In this document: positions 21,992 through 30,788 of the stretch, piece by piece
How positions within the stretch are numbered: the first letter of the stretch is position 1
Layout: every line of letters starts with the position of its first letter
Assembly (NCBI GenBank): GCA_002221725.1
Contig: NJFT01000111.1
Span: 59,962-123,961 of the forward strand
DNA length: 64,000 bases
Origin: Scedosporium boydii
Lineage: Eukaryota; Ascomycota; Sordariomycetes; Microascales; Microascaceae
Direction: 5' to 3'
Notes under the pieces: model-generated
What the model saw: the letters and a program-made list of their open reading frames with translations, nothing else
Told to the model about the DNA's origin: nothing
The model's database searches: none
Translations under genes and position numbers: made by a program

Positions 21992-24581
21992 TCACTTCTT
22001 AATGCCCAAAAAGTTCCTCTTCTTCTTCTCAAGCTTATTATGCTTCTTCCCCCCAGCCTCCGCAGCAGGCGCAGGCTCAGTCACCAACGAGCTCGTCACG
22101 GGGGGCGCTCCACCAGGTCTGCCCCCTGAACTTAGCGTCATCGACCCCATGGCGCCCGTGGGCGGCGCAACGGGACGACTAGGCAGTCCGCCACCTCCTC
22201 CCCCCGGTGGTGGTCTCGCGCCGCCAATTCTCTGGCCCGAGGGAAGACCTCCTGCGCTAGGCGGAAGCGGGTTTCTACCTTGGGATTGCGGCGGCTGCTG
22301 CTGCTGCTGCTGAGGCGGAGCAGGTCCCGGGGGAGCTGGGCGAGAGTCGCGCTCTAAAAGGTGAGCCGGCACGCGAGGTTTGGGCCGGTCCATGGGCAGA
22401 TCGAGACGTCGCTTATCGGCGCTCAAATCGCTCACTTGACGGAGGAAAAGAGCCGGCGTGAGCATATGGCTCGTGATGAGGAAGATATCGCGGCCCAGAC
22501 GCGACGACACGTCATAGCATGAGCGGCTCTCGCTGTACGTCGCACCGCCGGCCATATAGACGAATACGCGCTGGCGGTTCTCAGGGGGTCTGCGGCCGGC
22601 AGCGGCCCAGTTCGGTCTTCCGGCGCGGAGGGAGCCGCCCTGCGCCGCTATGAGTTCCTCGTTGGGGTCGGCGGGAGGATTTACGTAAGGGAAAGTCGAT
22701 TGGTCGAGGGTACCCTTGCAGAGATCTTCGAGCAGGCGTTTGAGGACGGGTTCAAAGCGCGAGAGAGCGTATTCTTCACCTACGGGGCCGTTTTTGTTTT
22801 CGGGAGGGAACAGGGGTGGAGGGGGGGTGCGGGCCTCCTTGAGGCCGCGGAGGGGACGAGCGCCAAGGAGCTCGAGGTTGGTGACGATGTCGCCGTCGCG
22901 GGGGGGTAAGGAGGCGTGGGCGAGGAGACGTTTAATGTCTTCGAGGATGACGCCGTCGCGGTAGAGGACGTAGATGATGATGAGGCGAAGGCGGTCCGAG
23001 GGGGAGATGGCGTCGTCGTCGAGGAGGCGGACGACTTCTTCGAGGATATTTCGCGGCCGGCGGTAGTCTTCGTCGAGGCCCGTGGCGAGCGTCTGTTCGA
23101 CCGAGGCGATGTCCGGCAGCTTGTTGTGCTGGAATCTGTTCATGCACTCCTGCGCCATGGTGAGGTGCAGAGAGTATATCTCCTTCATCTCTTGGAACTG
23201 GGGTAGGCCCGCCAGCATGTCACGGATAACGTTGAGGTTGGTGGTGGATTCGGCGCCTTCCTTGGCGAAGTGTGGGTTCTTGTCGAGGAACTTCTGGAAG
23301 TCGCCCATAAGTTTGTCGATGGTGTCCTTCATGTGTCGGTGGCGGTTGTCCACCCACACCTTGTCGTTGTCTTGGAGTTCCATATCCTTTTCCTCCTGCA
23401 AGGGCGTCCCCTCGTTGATGGTCATGTGGTACAGCACCTTTTCCCGCTCGTCGATGGGTAAGAGGTCGTGGGCCATGGCCTGGTAGGTGAACTCGTGGAC
23501 GAGGGGCGCCATAAGGTCCATCGAACGGTCCGTGACGACGAGAACGCTCGGTGGTCGGCTAGAGTGCGGCGGGAAGTTTCTATTGAAACCGGCATAGTTT
23601 TCGAGCTCCTCGCTGACGAACCGGGCTAGGTATTTAGATAACACGCTCGCTTCGTGGGTTGGGTTGTTTGGGCTGTAGTACCGCACTCTGGGGAGTTCGC
23701 CGAGCGTCACGCATACACTCATGATCTATAAAGTTGTTCCCACTGTTAGACAGTTGCTAAAGCCCGCGCACAACACTTTCATGTGGTAAGAAGGGGTGGG
23801 GCGAGACGCATGCATACCCTCTGCGCTAGCATCCTCATGTGCTCGGTGACGAGGTTGTTGCACGCCGGATGGTATAACACGGGGAAGCTCCACGGGTCCC
23901 TAAACGTCACCAAGTGCGACTCGCGGGGGAAGAAGTCTAGCGGTATCGTATCGAACCCGACCACCATGGCTCGGTATGCCGGAGACGATTCAAGGCGGCG
24001 ACGAAGGGGCGGATCGAGGAGAGATGTCCATAGCAGGAAGCCAGACCTATAGCTCCCGCGTTCGAGATCGGCGGCTACGGTGTCGACGATGTGTGGCTCG
24101 GGGGTTAAGAAGTAAATAGCATCTATGTCGGGGCTCATATCTCTTCGTTCTTCGAGGACCTCGATGTCTAAAGAAAAGAGGTGTGAGTAAACGGGGTGTG
24201 TTACTGGTGTTCGAGAAGTTGGGGAGTTATTTCGTACTGGCGACATTCTGGTTAAGGATATCGTCTTCGGGGACGGCATTCTCGAGGAGCTTCTTTGACG
24301 TCTGGTCTACTACTAATATCTTCCACTATTCAGGAGCCCAATAGTTAGCGACAGTGTCTCACGGTTCCCCTCCATCGAAGCGGCCATCACGACGTCTCGG
24401 AGGCCTGGGGATCATGGGAGAGCTTACATTTCCTCTTGTGATATTGCGGATAGTATTTATTATGACTAGGAACCATAGGTATTAGCTGCGCAAGCCCCGT
24501 AGGGAAGACTTCTTTTTTTCCCTGCCCAAGGGAGGGGAGCTCGTACTGTCACGCTGTTCCTGAACAGCAGATATGGCCATT
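21992..24581 (-). CDS. SEC1: Sec1/Munc18-family exocytosis protein
   Basis: Five exons (24581-24548, 24465-24428, 24325-24238, 24167-23818, 23725-21992) give 747 aa. The first two are micro-exons of 34 and 38 nt. SM proteins clasp syntaxin and SNARE bundles to drive secretory-vesicle fusion at the plasma membrane. Diagnostic stretches are WKILVVDQTSKKLLENAVPE (exon 3), DIDAIYFLTPEPHIVDTVAA and PSVLVVTDRSMDLMAPLVHE, followed by the helical domain with RDMLAGLPQFQEMKEIYSLH and the late strand RVFVYMAGGATYSESRSCYD. The C-terminal about 140 residues are Pro/Gly/Gln-rich (poly-Q from a TGC repeat near 22295) and end in a basic tail, a fungal extension beyond the core domain. All junctions keep the frame and have GTA-type donors. 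Confidence 0.9.
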
Positions 24582-25370
24582 GTGGGGAAATTACCAGCGC
24601 AGCAAAGCTGCAGCTGCGCTCACGAGAGACGGCGACAGCACGGGATATTGCCCGAGGGGACTCGTGGAGGTTCGATGGAACGGGGGTTTGGGGGGAAAAG
24701 GTTAATCGGACGTCAACTGCACATGTGGCAACAATGTTAATCGAGGGTTTTCGGGAGTTTCGAGGTTCAATGTTCACTTGTCAATGTCAACCCGGAACAA
24801 AGGGGGGGGGTGTGGGGTGGATCGCCAGGTTTGGAGAATTAAGTAGAGTAGGGAGGCATCAATGCTAGAACTGAAGCGACGTTTGGCTTTGGCGGGGTTT
24901 CAAGTTGAGATTATTTATTTTCCAGTGCTCTTTCCCCCCACTGGCTGTGTTACTGTGTTGCTGCATAGTTCCTTCAAAGTACGAAGTATCGGGTACAACT
25001 CCGCTGCTGGTCAGATGCCTGACGTCCTGCTTGAAACCTCAGATACTAGGCTCGATCCGGCTTTAGCGTGCCTCATTGCAGTTGTCTCAGCGCGCTCCCG
25101 GCTTGTGAGGAGACCCACTTTGTACCGGGCACTTGAGAGGAATTGGACTTGAGTGTCGATGCAGTCTAGTCCAGACGTCATTCTTCATTGCCCTGGTATT
25201 TCTGCTTGGAGGGTATTTTAACTGCCATCAACTTTTAACGTTTTCCATGTCTTGGATCTGAATTCACGTCAAGGAGCATTTTCTAAAAATACATCGCATC
25301 TATATCATTCCCTAAGTAAAGTGAAAGAACAAAGTCTATAGTCCGAATCAACTCCAACCCACCCCGTCTA
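24582..25370. other. Spacer between SEC1 start and dehydrogenase 3' end
   Basis: It includes the SEC1 promoter side, a G9 run near 24801 and one GTACGAAGTAT word at 24979-24989. No gene is seen. Confidence 0.5.
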
Positions 25371-26654
25371 TCAAGAATCTGCCTTCTTAGTCTTCTTTCT
25401 CCCTTTGCCTGAACCACCCTCTTTTTGCTTCGCCTTTTCCCTTTCCTTTTGCTTGCCCTTCTTAATAGCATCCACAAGCGCCCCAATCTCCTCCGCCTTC
25501 TTCGCCTCCTCGGCTTCCTTAGCCAGCTCCTCCTGCCTCTTCTTATCCTTGGCCCTCTTAACTGCCTGTTCCTTTTCCACCTTTTCGATATACTTGTCTG
25601 TCCCCTCCCACAGATTCTTCGCAACCTCTTCGTCCTTGACGTCCGTCCGCGCAAAATCCACCTCCATGCACTCCTTGATCAACTTGCCGCCAACGCCGCG
25701 CCCGAGTTCCAAATCCATGGCGGCGTAGAGGATAGACTGTGCACCGTAACGGGGGCTCTTGAGGAGGAACCACACGGGAATGTAACCGATAAGATAGAGT
25801 GCCAGACCCCAGAGCGAACCCCGCGTGAGCCACCTCCGCATCCCCGGAGTCCGCGAAAGTCCCGGGTCGACAAAAATAACGCGGGCATTCATGGGCAACT
25901 CATCCGGCCTCTTGTACGCATCGAGGTGTTTCTGGAAAGCCTGGCCAAACACCATAAGCGCCAGCTTACTCCTCGCATAAGCCTTGCCGGGCGTCCAAGA
26001 CTTCTTATCCAGCGTCTCCTTGAGCGAGGGCGATCCGATATAAGACGAGCACGTCGCGAAAATAATCCTAACCTCCCGATCAAAGGGCTGCGCGCGAATC
26101 GCCGGGCTAAGTATCCCCAACAGATGGAAATTCGCCAAGTAATTCACCATCCACGTCTCTTCCACACCCTCCCTCGTCTCGACCCTCTTCTTCCCGGGAG
26201 GCGTCAACGTCGCGGCGCATAGAATAATCATATCCAGCCTCCTCGGCGGCGCATTATCGACCCACTTCGTTGCGAACTGTCGAATGCTATGCAGGGACGA
26301 GAGGTCGACCTGCTCGGCGTACACGAGATGGTTGTTCGCCTGGTCCCGCACGTCCTCGATGAACTCGGCGAGGAAGGGGTCCGAGGGAGGCACTTGCGTG
26401 AGGAGGACGATTTGGGCGCCGCGTCGCGCGAGTTCCTTCGTTACGTGGGCGCCTATGCCTGATGTTCCGCCCGTTATCATGACTACTTTGCCGTGAAAGT
26501 TGCGGTCGGCGGTGCATTTGGCGCCGCTTGAGTACATCTTGATGAGGACGAGGATCGTCACCGTTGCGATGGTTTTGGCGACGAGCCAGGCGTTATCGCG
26601 GAGCCATTGCGGCGGGCCGTTTTCGAGGACGTAGAAGAGGATTGGGATGGGCAT
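25371..26654 (-). CDS. Membrane-anchored short-chain dehydrogenase/reductase with basic C-terminal tail
   Basis: A single exon encodes 427 aa. A hydrophobic segment at about residues 22-40 suggests an N-terminal membrane anchor. The Rossmann motif TGGTSGIG (61-68) and the active site SS...YARSK (Ser203/204, Tyr226, Lys230) are complete, so it should be an active NAD(P)-dependent SDR. The sequence resembles the fungal group that includes the Neurospora bli-4 oxidoreductase, but I am not certain of orthology. The last about 90 residues are a highly charged Lys/Glu/Ala-rich helix, unusual for an SDR, that could form a coiled coil or bind acidic partners. It is divergent from the G-patch gene at 27201. 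Confidence 0.8.
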   Translation of the reverse strand: MPIPILFYVLENGPPQWLRDNAWLVAKTIATVTILVLIKMYSSGAKCTADRNFHGKVVMITGGTSGIGAHVTKELARRGAQIVLLTQVPPSDPFLAEFIEDVRDQANNHLVYAEQVDLSSLHSIRQFATKWVDNAPPRRLDMIILCAATLTPPGKKRVETREGVEETWMVNYLANFHLLGILSPAIRAQPFDREVRIIFATCSSYIGSPSLKETLDKKSWTPGKAYARSKLALMVFGQAFQKHLDAYKRPDELPMNARVIFVDPGLSRTPGMRRWLTRGSLWGLALYLIGYIPVWFLLKSPRYGAQSILYAAMDLELGRGVGGKLIKECMEVDFARTDVKDEEVAKNLWEGTDKYIEKVEKEQAVKRAKDKKRQEELAKEAEEAKKAEEIGALVDAIKKGKQKEREKAKQKEGGSGKGRKKTKKADS

Positions 26655-27200
26655 TTTCGATGGAGGGATAGGGAAAAGGGCGATGCGAAAGGGGGTTTTA
26701 GGTTAGCAGGAGGTTCATGACAAGTTTTTTTCGGCGGTTCTTTCTTCGGAATTGTCGGGGAACGTGGGAGAGGAAAGAAAAAAGAGACCGGCTGGCGATG
26801 AAAGAGGACAATGGCAGGCTAGTTGTGTGGATGTTGGAGCTGTTTCGAGCTGGGTGTCCCTCAAAGTTGCTTTCTCGATTGGGGATGAGGTGTCGTCACT
26901 ATTTTTTGCTTACTCATCAAGACATCCCACACGTTGATATTAATGCACACGGTTCGCATTAGATATCTTTAATCTAGGCTCCAACCATCTCCAGAATAAC
27001 TCCGACACATGCCTCGAGGGCGGGCTTCCCTTAGGCAATCTATATTGGCTTGAATCTCTCGCTTCGAGTCAATATTTCATCCGTAGTCATCGTTTCGTCG
27101 GTTTGAACCTCCTTCACCAAGTTTCACAAACTTGCGCCTCGCACTGGTTCACCTTCGCCACCAATCTTTATTCATCAAAGCCACCAACATTTCACCCAAA
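26655..27200. promoter_or_regulatory. Divergent promoter region (dehydrogenase / G-patch gene)
   Basis: This is a 546-bp spacer between two head-to-head ATGs. No specific motif is assigned. The function is inferred from orientation. Confidence 0.45.
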
Positions 27201-27926
27201 ATGAACCCGCGCAAACCACGAGGTGATGGCGACGGCACCTACGACGACAACTACGATGACACACCCCTCCAACACCAAAAGCCCTTCGGCGCGGGCCTCA
27301 AGCGCAAGCGCGAAGTCGCCTTTGTTCGCGCCACGGACCCGGAACTCCAAACCACACAAGACGCGCAAGCCGTCGAGCGCGGGTCTGCAGTCGCCGATGC
27401 CTACCTCAAACTCGTCCTGAAGAAAAGTCCATCAGAACAAATCACCGCGCCCGCACCAAACAACGACTCTTCCTCATCACCCGTGACAACCCCTTGTCCC
27501 GTGTGCAACCTGCCCATAGACCAGGCCTCGACCGCGGACCACCTAAAGAAGCACGAAGCATCTATCGCCCATCAAGTCTGCCTAACGCATTCACACCCCC
27601 CATCGTCCCTCGATCGCACGCGCATGGGCTTCAAGAATCTCGAGTCCTACGGCTGGGATCCCGACGCCCGGCTCGGACTCGGCGCCGAAGGTCAGGGCAT
27701 TCGTGATCCGCTCAAGGCGAAGCCCAAGGATGATACGTTGGGCTTGGGGCTCGTGATATCGAAGGAAGCGATGGAGAAGGCGAGGGAGGCGCGGAAGAAG
27801 CCGAAGAAGTTGAGCATTAAGGAGATGAGGAAGAGGCAGGCTGAGGAGAAGAGGAGGGGGGAGAGGTTGAAGGAGATGTTTTATGCGAAGGATGATGTTT
27901 TGAAGTATCTTGGGAGGGGGTTATGA
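27201..27926 (+). CDS. G-patch protein with a CxxC...HxxxH zinc-finger-like motif (GPANK1-like)
   Basis: An intronless gene encodes 241 aa. Residues 99-118 show C-P-V-C followed by H and H four residues apart (C99, C102, H114, H118), a C2H2-like finger. The G-patch follows at about 141-183 (RMGFKNLESYGWDPDARLGL, then EGQGI and LGLGL), which typically activates DEAH-box RNA helicases. The order finger, then G-patch with a WDP core, resembles the C-terminal part of animal GPANK1 without the ankyrin repeats. The tail is rich in Lys/Arg/Glu. The ATG at 27201 sits in a good context (CAAAATGA). The open frame before it starts at a non-ATG codon. Confidence 0.78.
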   Translation: MNPRKPRGDGDGTYDDNYDDTPLQHQKPFGAGLKRKREVAFVRATDPELQTTQDAQAVERGSAVADAYLKLVLKKSPSEQITAPAPNNDSSSSPVTTPCPVCNLPIDQASTADHLKKHEASIAHQVCLTHSHPPSSLDRTRMGFKNLESYGWDPDARLGLGAEGQGIRDPLKAKPKDDTLGLGLVISKEAMEKAREARKKPKKLSIKEMRKRQAEEKRRGERLKEMFYAKDDVLKYLGRGL

Positions 27927-28231
27927 TGATTTTCCCCCTGTTCCCTTCTGTCATTTTTATGTGGTGGTTCGGTCGCATTTACTGGCGTTTTGGTTCGGAT
28001 TAAGCATATGTAGTGTAGAGATGATCGCCTTCGAGCCGAAAGGCAGCATCAAGGCAACGGTTGCATATTGGTAGAGATACCCGGTCTTGCAAGACCACAC
28101 AATAAAATCAGCATAACAAACACAGTTTCCATCTCTACAATGAACTCCCCAAGCATCAAAGTTTTCAACTTCATCCGTCCCCCCAAAACAAATGCCATCA
28201 CCCCAAGATAGCCTCGCCCATAGATCCGCGC
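27927..28231. other. Convergent 3' spacer
   Basis: No gene is seen. It probably holds both 3' UTRs of the flanking genes. Confidence 0.5.
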
Positions 28232-28465
28232 CTATAACTTGGACCCGTGATCAGCCGTCCCCGGCGCACTAAAATCCCGATACACATATCCTTGGGCAAC
28301 GGGACTTGCCCAATTCTCGGTCTGCGTGCCGACGGCTTTCCAGAGCTTGTCCGTAAAGAAGACGGGATGACGTCGAGATGGGTCGAGTTGCACGTGATTG
28401 CCTAGTATCGCCGGCACTTGGTGGTGGGGCCGGGGGAATTGCGCGCTGGTTTGAGAGGCGTCCAT
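28232..28465 (-). CDS. Small hypothetical protein, 77 aa
   Basis: The reading frame starts MDASQTSAQFPRPHHQVPAI and continues through RHPVFFTDKLWKAVGTQTEN and SPVAQGYVYRDFSAPGTADH. The aromatic-rich, ordered-looking core and the ATG placement make it look like a real small gene rather than a chance frame, but I recognise no family. The frame is open upstream to about 28609 in low-complexity Ser/Pro-rich sequence that I treat as leader. There is no signal peptide or membrane segment. Confidence 0.5.
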   Translation of the reverse strand: MDASQTSAQFPRPHHQVPAILGNHVQLDPSRRHPVFFTDKLWKAVGTQTENWASPVAQGYVYRDFSAPGTADHGSKL

Positions 28466-28870
28466 TGTTTGGTTTCTGGAGTGAGTGGGAGGATTGTCTT
28501 CCCTTTCTTCTATTTGATCGTTCGATTTGTTTGAAGATGTTCTTGAGGATGAGAGGAGAGGTTTTGATGGAGGTGGTTGTTCGGATTGAATGGGAAGAGC
28601 ACCGAGCAAAAGCTGGGAGATTCTTGTGGGGAACTAGTGACGTGCTTATACCGAGGCACGCCTCCAGCGCTGTCACTTTGTAACGCAGTTGCTATGGACG
28701 CACACATGGTCGGAGATACTGTCCCATTCTTTTTCTCATCTCAGATTTGCCAGCACATTTACTTTTCGCTCGGATTCCTCTGACGACCTGCTCGAGGCCT
28801 AAGGAGGAAGGGAAAAAAAATTTAATAATATTCAGCGACGGACTTGGGAAGAATAAACGGGCAAAAGGGC
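28466..28870. other. Spacer, nothing recognised
   Basis: This is probably the 5' leader and promoter of the small gene and the 3' side of the tRNA gene. Confidence 0.4.
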
Positions 28871-28877
28871 AAAAAAA
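28871..28877 (-). terminator. Pol III oligo-T terminator of tRNA-Glu
   Basis: Seven Ts on the minus strand lie 13 nt after the tRNA 3' end. Confidence 0.75.
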
Positions 28878-28890
28878 GATTTTTAGCATC

Positions 28891-28973
28891 TCCCATACCA
28901 GGAATCGAACCAGGGTCTATGCTGCACTCTCATTGATGAGAGAGCATTATGCTAACCACTACACCATATGGGA
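28891..28973 (-). tRNA. tRNA-Glu(CTC): tRNA-Glu(CUC) with a 12-nt intron
   Basis: The acceptor stem TCCCATA/TATGGGA pairs fully. The D-arm (GTGTAGTGGTTAGCAT) contains the A-box, and the anticodon stem ATGCT/AGCAT is perfect. The loop reads C-T-CTC-A, then TCAATGAGAGTG, then C, placing anticodon CTC and an intron after position 37. The intron's GAGAG can pair with CTCTC around the anticodon, the usual pre-tRNA anticodon-intron helix. The T-arm is CCTGG-TTCGATT-CCTGG, with a central U-U mismatch in the stem. Confidence 0.9.
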
Positions 28974-29341
28974 TTTCGGTGTTGATTGATGAAAATTCAT
29001 TCCCACCGATGGCATTTTCTACCGCAATCTCAACCTCACAGGCCAAAACGTACCCGACGACTGGTTGTTGCCATTTTCTTTTGGTATCTAAGAAATACAA
29101 TCCCCCCTTTAAGACCACCCGTCGCGAACCGAGTGATCAACAGTTCCGTTCGGCGCGGGGAGGAACAAACTGATGTACCAAAGCTAGTTTCCTGGATCCA
29201 TAAATTCCCCAAGACAAAAGAAATAAAGTAAAAGGACAGGAGTGGTGAAAAGCTACCAAGAAGAGAAATGGGCAAGAAGAAGGAAGAAGAAGAAGAAACA
29301 TTTAAACGCCCAGTTTTTACATCGTGGCCCCCCAAACCCGC
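28974..29341. other. Spacer, nothing recognised
   Basis: It lies between the tRNA 5' side and the SNARE gene 3' end. It probably includes the SNARE 3' UTR. Confidence 0.45.
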
Positions 29342-30134
29342 TTAGACCGACGTCTTCAGCGCAATCACAATAGTAATAATAATCAGCACCAGCACCAACC
29401 CCAAAAGCCCCATCAGCTTAACATTCTTCCACCACATCCTCCTCTTCAAGTCCCGGCTCCTAACCCGGAACTCCCTCGCACTACCTCCCAACCTGTCCGT
29501 CTTATCAACCAACAAATCCATCCTCTCCCCCCTCTCCAACAACCCTTCAATATTCCTCGTCATAATCCCCCTCACATCATCAATCTCCCTCTTCGCCGTC
29601 GTAATAGCATCATTCTGCCCGCCCGCCGTAGTACCGTAATCGACCATCAAATTCTTTAAGTCCGCATTGAAGCTCCCCGCGCCGTAGTTGGGCATGTCGG
29701 CGAAGTCGGTCGACTCGATCGGGAAGGCATCGAAGAAGCGCTTGCGGATCTCGAATAGGAAGCCGAAGGGGATGCGGCGCCCGAAGCTGGACTCGGCGAC
29801 TACGAGGAAGGTGAGGCCGCCGGCGTCGGGGTGGTCCGGGTGGTCGGAGGGCGCTTCGGCGATGTAGTGGATGTGGTGGGTGCCGTGGGTGTAGGTGAGT
29901 TTTTGGGGGGTGGTGTGTTGGATTTTGGGGAGGATGAGGGAGGCGAGGGAGGAGGTTTGAGAGGAGGCTGAGGTGGTGCATTCGGAGAGGATGGTGCTGT
30001 GGTGGGCTATGCAGGCGCTGTTGAGAGGGGGAGGGAAGTGGTTAGCACATGAGAACTAGGGTGATTTGCGGCTATCGGGAATTGGGGAGAGCTTACTAGA
30101 GGAGAGGCGTGGCCGGGGTTGAAGACGACGCCAT
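29342..30134 (-). CDS. VAMP7-type longin R-SNARE
   Basis: Two exons, 30134-30097 and 30017-29342 (GTAAGC donor; CTAAC branch site), encode 237 aa. Residues 10-120 form a longin-type domain (YACIAHHSTILSE, then GLTFLVVAESSFGRRIPFGF). The SNARE helix spans about 145-205, with the zero-layer arginine in IEGLLERGERMDLLVDKTD. The C-terminus is a single membrane anchor (about 212-233) with almost no lumenal tail. This architecture fits VAMP7/Nyv1-like SNAREs acting in endosome-vacuole fusion. Choosing between VAMP7, Nyv1 and other longin SNAREs needs a phylogeny. It is divergent from SUV3. Confidence 0.87.
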
Positions 30135-30788
30135 CGTGGTGGTGTTCGGCGATGGTGCCCGGTCAGATCAGGTGGAAGTCCGGAGGTGGTTTTGTAAATT
30201 GGGCGCGAAATAAAAGGAATGTGGCGCCAGATTCAACGAGTTTGTAGGCTAAGGCAATCGTAAAAGAGGTCTCAAGGATTGAAACGTTGCGCCCAAGGCG
30301 AAAGACAATTGAGTGTCGATAATAGCTTCGTCGAGGTTGTTGAGTGAGAGAGGCATGCGGATGTGATCAAGGCACCAAGATTCCGCGATGAGACGAAGCA
30401 GACGCACTGCATGATGACGAACGCTGGTCGTGGCAAAACCACGAATCTGATTGGTCCGTTTATCGGGACGATGGGGCCATCGGGACGGGGAATGCAATTT
30501 TCCGCGATTATGTAATTCTAGAAAATCTTCGGGATCGCGCTTACCAAAAATAGCTATCAATTGCAAGCATTCGATTCCAGTGTTGAAAGGAAATTTGTGA
30601 GAGGAACTATTGAGGGAGGCTGCACTTTGCCTCATGATATTGTCTTTTTTCTTCATTGCAAATAACAATAACTCATAGATTCATTCTTATTATAGTTTAG
30701 ATTCCCTCATGGCTTCTAGCCATGTTTAATTGTCTAGTTTCTCAATTCCTTTCCTCGACATCTCGGCGCATCCCGATTTGCCGCTGTC
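30135..30788. promoter_or_regulatory. Divergent promoter region (SNARE / SUV3)
   Basis: This is a 654-bp spacer between head-to-head genes. An open minus frame inside it has no protein-like features. Confidence 0.45.

Noticed and set aside
30249..30668. 139-residue minus frame between the SNARE and SUV3 genes
   Set aside because: It lies in a divergent promoter and has no protein-like order.
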